Notes under the pieces: generated by a model | Seen by the model: only the letters and a program-made list of their open reading frames with translations | The model's database searches: none | What the model was told of the DNA's origin: nothing | Shown: positions 1 through 6,412 of the stretch, in pieces | Layout: every line of letters begins with the position of its first letter | Numbering within the stretch: the first letter of the stretch is position 1 | Program-made: the position numbers and the translations under genes | Source: Puniceicoccaceae bacterium | GTDB lineage: Bacteria; Verrucomicrobiota; Verrucomicrobiia; Opitutales; Coraliomargaritaceae | Direction of reading: 5' to 3' | Length of the DNA stretch: 10,280 nucleotides | Assembly: GCA_003566795.1 (NCBI GenBank) | Contig: PXBU01000310.1 | Span: 1-10,280 of the forward strand

Positions 1-464
1 AAGGTGGCAGGCCCGCGCACCAATTCGATCTCCTCCACCAAATGCGGCTCTAGCGCGACCGAGTGGTCGTGGCTCCCCACCGATGCGTCCAGCGTATCCA
101 CTCCATTGCTCAGGATGCGAATGCGATCACTGCTGAAACCTCGGATGATCGGGCGGCTCGCTCCCGGAAAATAGCTGGTGCTGGCAATCCCCGGCAAGCC
201 CTCTAATGTTTCTCCGATGGAGCTTTCGAGCCGGGGGGCGAGGTCGGACGCATCCATAAACAAGGTGGGCTGCGCAAAATCCTCGGCCAGACTCCGGAAT
301 TCCAAAGTTCGCACTTCCAATGCATCCAGCACCTGGACCTCCTCCTCTGCCTCCACCTCGGCACCAACTGCCAATGGCAAGGCGATCACCGACATAGAAA
401 GAGAGGCACCAAGAGCAAACTGCCGGGTGCAGGAGAATTTCGAACGAATTATTTTGCTGAACAT
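1..464 (-). CDS. TonB-dependent outer-membrane receptor, N-terminal part (partial)
   Basis: The gene is open to the left edge, so about 154 N-terminal residues are visible. The start at 464 gives a Lys/Arg-containing N-terminus and a hydrophobic stretch (about residues 17-34, ending near AVGA), read as a signal peptide. An acidic segment then leads into VLDALEV (about 45-51), which resembles a TonB box. The rest is a plug domain: IGETLEGLPGI, a GASRPIIRGF segment, RIRILSNGV, and VEEIELVRGPAT at the edge. The segment SVGSHDHSVALEP resembles the plug of ZnuD-like metal receptors, so zinc or another metal is a possible substrate; this is family-level inference. Such receptors sit in the outer membrane and import ligands using TonB/ExbBD energy. 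A long dyad lies 35 bp upstream of the ATG. No clear Shine-Dalgarno precedes the start. The beta-barrel lies outside the window. Confidence 0.88.
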   Translation of the reverse strand, partial: MFSKIIRSKFSCTRQFALGASLSMSVIALPLAVGAEVEAEEEVQVLDALEVRTLEFRSLAEDFAQPTLFMDASDLAPRLESSIGETLEGLPGIASTSYFPGASRPIIRGFSSDRIRILSNGVDTLDASVGSHDHSVALEPHLVEEIELVRGPAT

Positions 465-498
465 GCCGCCACTTCAAACAAGACAAAAATAGTTGGTC

Positions 499-532
499 AA
501 CCTTTTATTTTGATTAGCCAAAATAAAAGGTT
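499..532. promoter_or_regulatory. 13-bp-arm inverted repeat upstream of the TonB receptor gene
   Basis: Perfect A/T-rich dyad: arm AACCTTTTATTTT at 499-511, an 8-base spacer, and the complementary arm at 520-532. It lies 35 bp upstream of the receptor ATG (464, minus strand). That position fits an operator over the promoter or a 5'-leader hairpin. Receptors of this type are often repressed by Fur or Zur, but the sequence does not match the Fur or Zur consensus I know, so the binding factor is unknown. No long T-run follows either arm, which argues against a simple terminator. Confidence 0.45.
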
Positions 533-570
533 TGATAGCATGATTTAGCTGATTGCGTATCATTTTCTTT

Positions 571-670
571 CGTAGGGGTGGTGCTCGCGCCACCCGCGAA
601 TCTTGCGTTGCCTCCGGTCTTTCCACAACGCTCTGCACGCTCGCGGGCTTCCCACAGGAAAGCCCCTACA
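571..670. repeat. Inverted pair of GTAG-type REP hairpins (BIME-like)
   Basis: The left unit has GTAG at 572-575, directly followed by a hairpin at 576-595 whose 9-bp stem includes one G-T pair. The right unit is inverted: CTAC at 666-669 (GTAG on the other strand), preceded by a hairpin at 645-665 with six-base arms GGGCTT/AAGCCC. The outer ends GTAGGGG (572-578) and CCCCTAC (663-669) are complementary, as are the inner CCCGCGA (593-599) and TCGCGGG (641-647), so the whole element can also fold as one long stem. A GTAG tetranucleotide 5' of a hairpin is the known signature of REP sequences acted on by RAYT transposases, and paired inverted units are the known BIME layout. The sequence differs from the repeats at 3737 and 4325, so this is a separate family. 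Confidence 0.75.
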
Positions 671-878
671 TCAAACTCCGCTTTCTTCGCCGCTTATTTT
701 GCGGAAGTCCAATTTGTGTATAAATGCCAGGATGAATCAGCCCGACTACATGGTTAGAAGATAAAGTGTGACAACGAACTGGTTATGTCATTTGTGCCTC
801 GCCAAAACGGCGATTAGCAAATTTATCGTAGAGTATTGAATCTCAACAAAAGAGCTCCGTTCTCCCACTTCTGGCCTG

Positions 879-906
879 TGTTCTCTGACCTCTGTTCTCT
901 GACCTC
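879..906. repeat. Tandem duplication of a 14-mer
   Basis: TGTTCTCTGACCTC occurs twice back to back (879-892 and 893-906), and a partial third start (TG) follows. It lies about 60 bp before the start of the broken membrane-protein gene at 964. No function is evident; it could be replication slippage. Confidence 0.7.
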
Positions 907-963
907 TGAAAGTCAGCTCAACTGCCTATTGCCAAAACCCGCTAATCCAACCAATCACACACC

Positions 964-1394
964 ATGCCTTCCTCGCCCCCACCAACAAACGCCAAGCGCC
1001 CCCGCAAAAAACTGACCGCCTGGTTCAAACAAACAGAGATCCCGCTGACGGTCTATGCCTCGCTCTTTACCACGATGGCGCTGATCTGGATCTTTCAGGA
1101 TTATCTGCCGGAGCTTTTGGCGGGCCTTTTCACCGAGCTGCTGGGGGCGGCCTTCACGCTGTTCATCATTCCTTCATTACTCTACACACCCGGATCAAAG
1201 ACGCCGCATCTCACCTGCGGCAGTACGCCAAGGCTGAACGCTTCCCGGAAGACGCGGCCTACTACCAGGGCATCGGGCGCCAGGGCATGGCACTCTGCAC
1301 CCTTGAGATTCTCAAGATCGTGAACGACCTCAAAGAGAAGGGCTACTCCGAACCAGCCAATACTGCGACGAATTCCCCCTTGCTAATGCGATAG
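964..1394 (+). pseudogene. Small two-helix membrane protein, frameshifted (unknown function)
   Basis: I do not recognise a named family. The first frame (from ATG 964) gives a basic Pro/Lys-rich N-terminus, then WFKQTEIPLTVYASLF leading into a membrane helix (about residues 26-46) and a second helix (about 50-70, LLAGLFTELLGAAFTLFII). After YT (codons ending at 1188) this frame turns into Arg/Thr/Ser-rich sequence with no protein character and stops at 1323. The -1 frame continues sensibly with RIKDAASHLRQYAKAERF, then a Gly/Tyr segment and LEILKIVNDLKEKGYSEP, stopping at 1394. Removing one AC from the ACACAC run at 1184-1189 joins the halves into one protein of about 142 residues: two inner-membrane helices and a cytoplasmic helical tail. 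The break could be a real mutation, phase variation by slippage, or a sequencing error. No clear ribosome binding site precedes the start. Confidence 0.55.
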
Positions 1395-1494
1395 CGACTA
1401 TTTTCCTTGGCGGTTTGTTGGCGTTCGTCCGGCTCAGCCACTCCCACTCTCGTCCATTCAGCACTTTTCCGTCACCTGAGAAACCACATTCCCA

Positions 1495-2880
1495 ATGCCT
1501 ACCGACACAGAGACGCCTACCCTGACGGAAGAATCCGTAAACAACATCCGCAGCTTGCTGGACCAGTCGGACGTTCGCTCAGTTCAGGCAGAAGTCGGGG
1601 GCTGGCAACCGGCTGACCTGGCCGAGCTCTTCGGCTTACTCACTCCGGCCGAGCGGGTCCTGCTCTTTCGCGCGCTGGGCCGTGATCGGGCAGCCGTCGT
1701 CTTCGCCTATCTCGACTACGAGCATCAAAACTCGTTTCTCGACGAACTGACGGAAAAAGAAACCCGTTACCTGCTGGATAAGCTCAATCCGGACGACCGG
1801 ACGGCGCTCTTCGAGGAGTTGCCCGCCAACGTGACGCAGAAGATGCTCAAGTTGCTGAGTCCGGAAAAGCTCAAGGAGGCTCGTCAACTCCTCGGCTATC
1901 CGGAAGACAGCGTCGGCCGCTTGATGACCCCGAATTACGTGGTGATCTCGCCGGAATTAACCGTGGCCGAGGCGCTGGAGACCGTGCGTCGGACCGGGTT
2001 GAAAAGTGAAACCGTCAATGTGATTTACGTCACCAACGAATCGGGCAAGCTGCGGGACGTCCTGCGCCTGCGCAACCTTATCATGGCAGAGCCGGATTCA
2101 CCCGTGGAGTCCTTGCTCAACGACTACGTCATCTCGCTGTCGGCCTTCGACGACCAGCAGGAAGCCGTGCGCATGATTCAGCGTTATGACTTATACGCCC
2201 TGCCGGTGGTGGATTCGGAAGGAACCATGATCGGAATCGTAACGATGGACGACTTGATCGATGTCCTCGAGGAGGAAGCGACAGAAGACTTCCACCGCGC
2301 AGCTGCGGTGGCTCCCCTCGACATGTCCTACAGTCAGGCGAGTTCACCCTTCCTGGTGCAGAAGCGTATCGGTTGGTTGACCATATTGATCTTTGTCAAT
2401 TTGATCTCGGCGACCATCATCGTCGCTTACCAGGAATATCTAGAGGCCTTTATTGCGTTGGCTTTCTTCATGCCGCTGTTGATTGCCACCGGGGGCAACA
2501 CTGGCGCACAGTCGGCCACGCTGCTGGTGCGCGCGATTTCGACGCAGGATGTGCTGCCCTCGGATTGGTTTAAAGTCTTCCGCAAAGAGCTGCTGGTCGG
2601 TGCCATTCTCGGCTTCGGTGTGGGGCTGGTGACCTGGGGCCTCGGGCTCTTTCGGGCCAGCGGTGAAATCGCCATGGTCGTCGGCTTGAGCATGGTCGCC
2701 ATTATCATCATCGCCAACATGTTGGGGATGATCCTACCTTTTGTTCTAACTAAACTGAAGCTGGACCCGGCTACCGCGAGCAGCCCCCTGATCACTACCC
2801 TAATGGACGTCATCGGGGTCTTTATTTACTTCGCGCTGGCGGCGATGATACTGGACCTTGGTCCCATTAACGGCAGTTAA
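1495..2880 (+). CDS. mgtE: MgtE-type magnesium transporter
   Basis: The 461 residues match the usual MgtE length (about 450). Order: cytoplasmic MgtE N domain (about 15-135, helical repeats), two CBS domains (about 140-200 and 203-262, the second ending in IGIVTMDDLIDVLEEE), a connecting helix, and a C-terminal membrane domain with five predicted helices (about 292-458). Family hallmarks are PLLIATGGNTGAQSATLLVR (about 327-346), DPATASSPLITTLMD (424-438) and Asp438, which lines the ion path in characterised MgtE. In this family the N and CBS domains bind Mg2+ and close the inner-membrane channel when cytoplasmic Mg2+ is high, so regulation is largely built into the protein. I chose the ATG at 1495 because the N domain begins at once; no Shine-Dalgarno is evident. 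trpC starts 34 bp after the stop, so cotranscription is possible though not functionally expected. Confidence 0.96.
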   Translation: MPTDTETPTLTEESVNNIRSLLDQSDVRSVQAEVGGWQPADLAELFGLLTPAERVLLFRALGRDRAAVVFAYLDYEHQNSFLDELTEKETRYLLDKLNPDDRTALFEELPANVTQKMLKLLSPEKLKEARQLLGYPEDSVGRLMTPNYVVISPELTVAEALETVRRTGLKSETVNVIYVTNESGKLRDVLRLRNLIMAEPDSPVESLLNDYVISLSAFDDQQEAVRMIQRYDLYALPVVDSEGTMIGIVTMDDLIDVLEEEATEDFHRAAAVAPLDMSYSQASSPFLVQKRIGWLTILIFVNLISATIIVAYQEYLEAFIALAFFMPLLIATGGNTGAQSATLLVRAISTQDVLPSDWFKVFRKELLVGAILGFGVGLVTWGLGLFRASGEIAMVVGLSMVAIIIIANMLGMILPFVLTKLKLDPATASSPLITTLMDVIGVFIYFALAAMILDLGPINGS

Positions 2881-2914
2881 TCGATCCCCAAATCAACAGC
2901 GGACTCACATATCC

Positions 2915-3712
2915 ATGGACAAACTATCTGAAATCATGGCCGCCAAGCGGCACGCACTCGCGGGCAATCTGCGTCCGGTCCGGGAGCAGGAACTAGAACG
3001 CCTGGGCCGGATGCAACGGCAAGGAGGGAGCTTTTTCGAGGCACTCGCCCGCAAGGACCGCCTCTCTGTGATCGCCGAGATCAAGCGTAAATCACCCTCG
3101 GCGGGTGAGATCGCGCCCGCCAGCCTCGATGCGGTCGAGCAGGCGCGGGAGTATGTGAACGCGGAGGCCGACTGCCTTTCCATCTTAACCGATAAGGATT
3201 ACTTCGGCGGCAGCCTGCAAGACCTCTGGGATGTCGTCGATTTCCTGGACTGCCACCAGCGCAAGACCCCCTGCCTGCGCAAGGACTTCATGGTCCATCC
3301 CGTTCAGGTCGCCGAAGCGGCCGAGGCCGGGGCGCGCTGCATTCTCATTATCGTGCGTGCGTTGGAAAACGACGAGATTAAGGCGCTGCGCGATGCCGCC
3401 GAAATCGCCGGACTCGATATCCTCTACGAAATCCACGAAGAGCGCGAATTGGAAAAGGCCCTGCGCTTTGAGCCAAAAATCATCGGCGTCAACAACCGCG
3501 ACCTGAAGCGCTTCCGCACCGATCTGGCCATCTCCGAGGCACTGATCCCACAGATCCCGGATGGCATCGCTAAAATCAGCGAAAGCGGTATCTTCGACTT
3601 GGAGGACGCCACTCGCGCCCGCCAATGCGGTGCCGACGCCATTCTCGTCGGCGAGGCCCTAATGAAGGCAGAAGACACCGAAGCACTCGTCGAAGCCTTT
3701 CACAGTGCGTGA
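2915..3712 (+). CDS. trpC: Indole-3-glycerol phosphate synthase
   Basis: Converts CdRP (1-(2-carboxyphenylamino)-1-deoxyribulose 5-phosphate) to indole-3-glycerol phosphate in tryptophan synthesis; a cytoplasmic (beta/alpha)8 barrel. The 265 residues fit a stand-alone TrpC. Active-site motifs are all present: EIKRKSPS (55-62, Glu55 and catalytic Lys57), LTDKDYFGGS (91-100), CLRKDF (120-125, catalytic Lys123), LYEIH (170-174, Glu172), GVNNRDL (191-197, Asn193), SESGI (222-226, Ser224), and the phosphate loop GADAILVGEALM near the end. The frame is open upstream to an ATG at 2858 inside mgtE, but that adds 19 residues before the normal TrpC N-terminus; MDKLSEIMAAKR at 2915 is the natural start. 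No fused trpF domain and no trp gene on either side, so the pathway is split in this genome or trpC is an outlier. A REP-type repeat begins 24 bp after the stop. Confidence 0.97.
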   Translation: MDKLSEIMAAKRHALAGNLRPVREQELERLGRMQRQGGSFFEALARKDRLSVIAEIKRKSPSAGEIAPASLDAVEQAREYVNAEADCLSILTDKDYFGGSLQDLWDVVDFLDCHQRKTPCLRKDFMVHPVQVAEAAEAGARCILIIVRALENDEIKALRDAAEIAGLDILYEIHEERELEKALRFEPKIIGVNNRDLKRFRTDLAISEALIPQIPDGIAKISESGIFDLEDATRARQCGADAILVGEALMKAEDTEALVEAFHSA

Positions 3713-3736
3713 TCCGGCGCTCATTTTAAAAAGCTG

Positions 3737-3844
3737 CCACGCAAAACGATTTCCCCGGGAGGGTCCAGCTCCGTCTGGACCGCGCAGGCAAGTGCGGAAC
3801 CGATCACACCCTCGCGGCCCGGACGGAGCTGGGCCCTCCCGGAA
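3737..3844. repeat. REP/BIME-like palindromic repeat, copy A
   Basis: 108 bp, nearly identical to copy B (4325-4433): two substitutions and one single-base indel. The 21-bp arms at 3755-3775 and 3822-3842 are inverted repeats differing at one position. The left half also forms a local hairpin (3762-3781; arms GGTCCAG/CTGGACC, loop CTCCGT). Each end reads CCGGGAGG running into a hairpin, so the element is two REP units facing each other. It begins 24 bp after the trpC stop and ends 1 bp before the RAYT stop codon on the other strand. Besides being a RAYT substrate, it could end transcription or protect 3' ends of trpC mRNA (inference). Confidence 0.88.
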
Positions 3845-3845
3845 A

Positions 3846-4319
3846 TTAATCATGCCAGGACAATTGGTGTATCTCGCCTTGATAAGGCCAATTATCCGTT
3901 TCCTGAACCAATCCCGCACGCACCGGATTATTAACGACATAGTGCCACTTTTCCGTATAGCTTTCGTGACCTCGCAACTGGCGGTCCCAGAAATCTTTTT
4001 GCCAAAGCTTTTCAACTTTCGCTCCTTTCCATCGGCTCGCGGACATGGATTTCCAGTAGCCCACCCATTTGCCCAAAGGTGCTTCGGGCCAACTATTGGG
4101 GGCACAAAACAAATGAATATGATCGGGCATGATGACGTAACGACCCACCCGATAAACTGAATCATCCTGCCAAAGGTGATAGAGCAACTGGTGGGCCTTT
4201 TCGTTATCCAATAATGCTTGCCTGCGGGAAGTGCATACGGTCACGAATTGAATGATCGACCGGTTGTGACGCTCCACCGCAGGTAGATGAACCGGTCGTT
4301 TGCGATTCGGGCGATTCAT
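3846..4319 (-). CDS. REP-associated tyrosine transposase (RAYT, Y1/HUH family)
   Basis: 157 residues from ATG 4319, a normal size for a short RAYT. The HUH motif is in MPDHIHLF (His67-Ile68-His69), and the presumed catalytic tyrosine is Tyr127 in HYVVNNPVRAGLV. KDFWDRQLRGHESYTEKW before it is also typical of the family. RAYTs are single-domain nucleases related to IS200/IS605 TnpA that cut and join single-stranded REP hairpins; they are thought to spread REPs rather than move themselves. The frame stays open upstream into copy B to an ATG at 4379, but residues from there are translated repeat, so MNRPNRKRPVHLP is the better start. No Shine-Dalgarno or room for a promoter exists between copy B and the ATG, so expression must begin in or beyond the repeat, possibly by read-through. 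All motif residues are intact. Confidence 0.92.
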   Translation of the reverse strand: MNRPNRKRPVHLPAVERHNRSIIQFVTVCTSRRQALLDNEKAHQLLYHLWQDDSVYRVGRYVIMPDHIHLFCAPNSWPEAPLGKWVGYWKSMSASRWKGAKVEKLWQKDFWDRQLRGHESYTEKWHYVVNNPVRAGLVQETDNWPYQGEIHQLSWHD

Positions 4320-4324
4320 GGCAC

Positions 4325-4433
4325 CCACGCAAAACGATTCCCCCGGGAGGGTCCAGCTCCGTCTGGACCGCGCAGGCAAGTGCGGAACCGATCACACCCT
4401 CGCGGCCCTGGACGGAGCCGGGCCCTCCCGGAA
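4325..4433. repeat. REP/BIME-like palindromic repeat, copy B
   Basis: 109 bp and nearly identical to copy A, same orientation. Arms at 4343-4363 and 4411-4431 are inverted repeats; the left half also forms the hairpin with arms GGTCCAG/CTGGACC. It ends 5 bp from the phosphohexomutase stop codon (4439-4441) and starts 5 bp from the RAYT start. The hairpins may serve as a 3' structure for the phosphohexomutase transcript, which runs towards it (inference). Differences from copy A are a T-to-C near the left end, an inserted T in the right half, and a T-to-C in the right arm. Confidence 0.88.
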
Positions 4434-4438
4434 CCAGC

Positions 4439-6403
4439 CTACCCTTCGGCCCGCCGACCGGCGTCCGCCTCGATGGCTTGAAGAATATCCTGCATTACTT
4501 TGGCGGCATCCTCTTTGACCCCGGGAAGCTCCTCCAGCTCCTGCACCTCGGATCGCCCAAAGACGTAGAACTTGATCTTGGGCTCGGTGCCTGAGGCGCG
4601 CACGGCAAAGCTGTAGCCATTACTGAGCTCCAGGAAGAAGAAATCCTGCGGCGGAATTTGCTTACCGTCGGCATCAACGATCTTGTCCTTACCGAAGTCG
4701 GTAAAGCCGGAGACTTCGACACCATCAAAGTCCTGAGGCGGATCATTCCGATAGGATTCAAGGATGTTTTTTATCTTTTGCGCCCCGGCGGCACCCTCGT
4801 AGTAGACGTTGACCGTCTTTTCCTCATAATACCCGTGCTGCAAATAGAGCGCGTCGAGGTATTCGGGGAAGGTCATCTCATTGGCTTTGAGGTAGGCAGC
4901 CAACTCGCAGAACATCAGGACTGCGGCATTGGCGTCTTTGTCCCGCACCCGGTCCGAAGCGAGATAACCGTAGCTCTCCTCGCCCCCAAAAACAAAATAC
5001 GTCGAGTAGTCCAGCAGCAGGTCGGCACGCGTCCAAATATCGCAGGCGTCGTAGTCGATCGCCAACCCCTCCTGCTCAAATAGCTTGGCCTTCATCTCCG
5101 CTTCGTAGCCCGCCAGTTTTTCACCGATCCATTTAAACCCGGTCAAGGTGTTGATGGTCTTGATGCCGTGCCAGTCAGCAATGGACTCCTGCATCGGGCT
5201 GGTCACGAAGGTTTTGATCAGGACGGCATTCTCGCTGCCATCCTCCGGCAAAATTTCGCCGTCCTTAAGCGTGGAGATACGGTATTCAGCCAGGATCGCG
5301 CCGATCTGATTTCCTGTCAGCAGTACCATTTCACCCTCCCGGTTGCGCACCGCCACACCCATGCGGTCAGCATCCGGATCGGTGGCAATCACTACGTCAG
5401 CACCACTCTCCTCCGCCTTGGCAAGCGCCATGGAGAGGGCCTCGGCGTTTTCCGGATTCGGAGATTTTACGGTAGGGAAGCGAGGGTCGGCCTGCATCTG
5501 CTCGGGCACCTCAACCACTTCTACCCCGAGTTTCTTCAAGACCGGCAACGCACTGATCGCGCCCGTGCCATGAATGGGGGAAAAGACGATCTTGGGCGCC
5601 TCCTGCTCCATCACCTCATGATCAATGACCATTTCCTCGAGTAACTTGTGATACGCCTCGTCCGCCGTATCTTTAAGCGTGATCACCGGTGCCAAATCCA
5701 ACTCCAGGAATGCAGGCACCTCCTCCAGCGAGACTTCGTTCACCAGACCGACGATACCCTCGGCGTGAGGCGACACCACTTGGGCGCCATCTTCAAAGTA
5801 TACTTTAAATCCGTTGTCATGCGGCGGATTGTGGCTTGCGGTAATCACCGCCCCGCAGGTCGCGCCGACCTCCCGCACCGCGAAGCTGAGCTGCGGCGTG
5901 GAGCGTGGCCCGTCAAAGATCAACGCTTGCCCGCCCAGCTTACACCAAGTCGATGCCGCCAGCTCACAGAAGTGGCGCGAAAAATGGCGGACATCGTGAG
6001 CGATCACGAAACGGGGGAGATCATGGCGTCCACTCTCGCGCAGATATTTCTCGCAGTAACGAAAGAGTCCAATGGTCGCTTTGATCAGATTGAAGTCGTT
6101 GAGCACGTTGGAGCCGACAGCGGCATGCTCGGGCGTGCCATTCGAGCCCGGACTGCCCGTCTCAACCGAAGATGCGACCCGTCCGATCGTGCGCCCGCGG
6201 ATGCCGCCAGTGCCAAAAGCCAAGTTCTGATAAAAACGATCGTTCAGCTCTTCCCAAGCCTCTTGCGCCACCAGTTCAGCAATACTGGCTTGCACCCAAT
6301 CCGGCAAGTAATCCGCCTCAGCCCAGATTTTCAAATTATTCAGTGCGCTCTCAAGGAGCTTACCCTCCTTGGCTGCGGCTTGTGCTTGCTCGATAATGTT
6401 CAT
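4439..6403 (-). CDS. Alpha-D-phosphohexomutase (phosphoglucomutase/phosphomannomutase type), long form
   Basis: Interconverts hexose-6-phosphate and hexose-1-phosphate through a phosphoserine. All four family loops are present in 654 residues: ITASHNPPHDNGFKVY (187-202; phosphoserine Ser190), the Mg2+ loop TDPDADR (341-347; Asp342, Asp344, Asp346), the sugar loop FGGEESYGY (472-480), and the phosphate loop RASGTEPKI (602-610). FGTGGIRG (63-70) marks domain 1. It is longer than typical bacterial members (about 450-580), in part from a Ser/Gly-rich insertion around 76-100 and an extended C-terminus. The layout resembles PGM2/PgcA-like mutases more than GlmM, but the sugar (glucose, mannose or an amino sugar) cannot be fixed from sequence. 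It starts 9 bp after the pyrophosphorylase stop and is almost surely cotranscribed with it, so it probably supplies sugar-1-phosphate to that enzyme. No Shine-Dalgarno is visible in the A/T-rich gap. Confidence 0.92.
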   Translation of the reverse strand: MNIIEQAQAAAKEGKLLESALNNLKIWAEADYLPDWVQASIAELVAQEAWEELNDRFYQNLAFGTGGIRGRTIGRVASSVETGSPGSNGTPEHAAVGSNVLNDFNLIKATIGLFRYCEKYLRESGRHDLPRFVIAHDVRHFSRHFCELAASTWCKLGGQALIFDGPRSTPQLSFAVREVGATCGAVITASHNPPHDNGFKVYFEDGAQVVSPHAEGIVGLVNEVSLEEVPAFLELDLAPVITLKDTADEAYHKLLEEMVIDHEVMEQEAPKIVFSPIHGTGAISALPVLKKLGVEVVEVPEQMQADPRFPTVKSPNPENAEALSMALAKAEESGADVVIATDPDADRMGVAVRNREGEMVLLTGNQIGAILAEYRISTLKDGEILPEDGSENAVLIKTFVTSPMQESIADWHGIKTINTLTGFKWIGEKLAGYEAEMKAKLFEQEGLAIDYDACDIWTRADLLLDYSTYFVFGGEESYGYLASDRVRDKDANAAVLMFCELAAYLKANEMTFPEYLDALYLQHGYYEEKTVNVYYEGAAGAQKIKNILESYRNDPPQDFDGVEVSGFTDFGKDKIVDADGKQIPPQDFFFLELSNGYSFAVRASGTEPKIKFYVFGRSEVQELEELPGVKEDAAKVMQDILQAIEADAGRRAEG

Positions 6404-6412
6404 ATTTTTTAT

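Larger units (their letters stand above)
465..963. other. Non-coding intergenic stretch with repeats
   Basis: I find no convincing gene in these roughly 500 bases between two divergently oriented genes. They hold the dyad at 499-532, the inverted pair of GTAG-type REP hairpins at 571-670, a small 5-bp stem at 799-813, and a tandem 14-mer at 879-906. Promoters for both flanking genes should lie here, but I could not pick -35/-10 pairs with confidence. Confidence 0.6.
3737..4433 (-). mobile_element. REP-RAYT-REP unit
   Basis: A 697-bp unit made of copy A, a RAYT transposase gene, and copy B. Both repeats lie in the same orientation, so they form direct repeats flanking the gene, while each is itself an inverted pair of hairpins. 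The gene occupies the interval between the repeats almost exactly (stop 1 bp from copy A, chosen ATG 5 bp from copy B). The unit sits between the converging trpC and phosphohexomutase genes and leaves both intact. I see no target-site duplication, which fits single-strand HUH chemistry rather than a DDE transposase. Confidence 0.75.

Noticed and set aside
127..486. Open frames on both strands within the first 500 bases
   Set aside because: The minus-strand frame from 464 to the left edge encodes a signal peptide and TonB plug motifs, so the other frames here are shadows.
2858..2914. Upstream ATG for trpC overlapping the end of mgtE
   Set aside because: It adds 19 residues before the normal TrpC N-terminus; MDKLSEIMAAKR at 2915 fits the family length.
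3737..4433. CRISPR array
   Set aside because: There are only two repeat copies, each over 100 bp and internally palindromic, and the 480-bp interval between them encodes a transposase.
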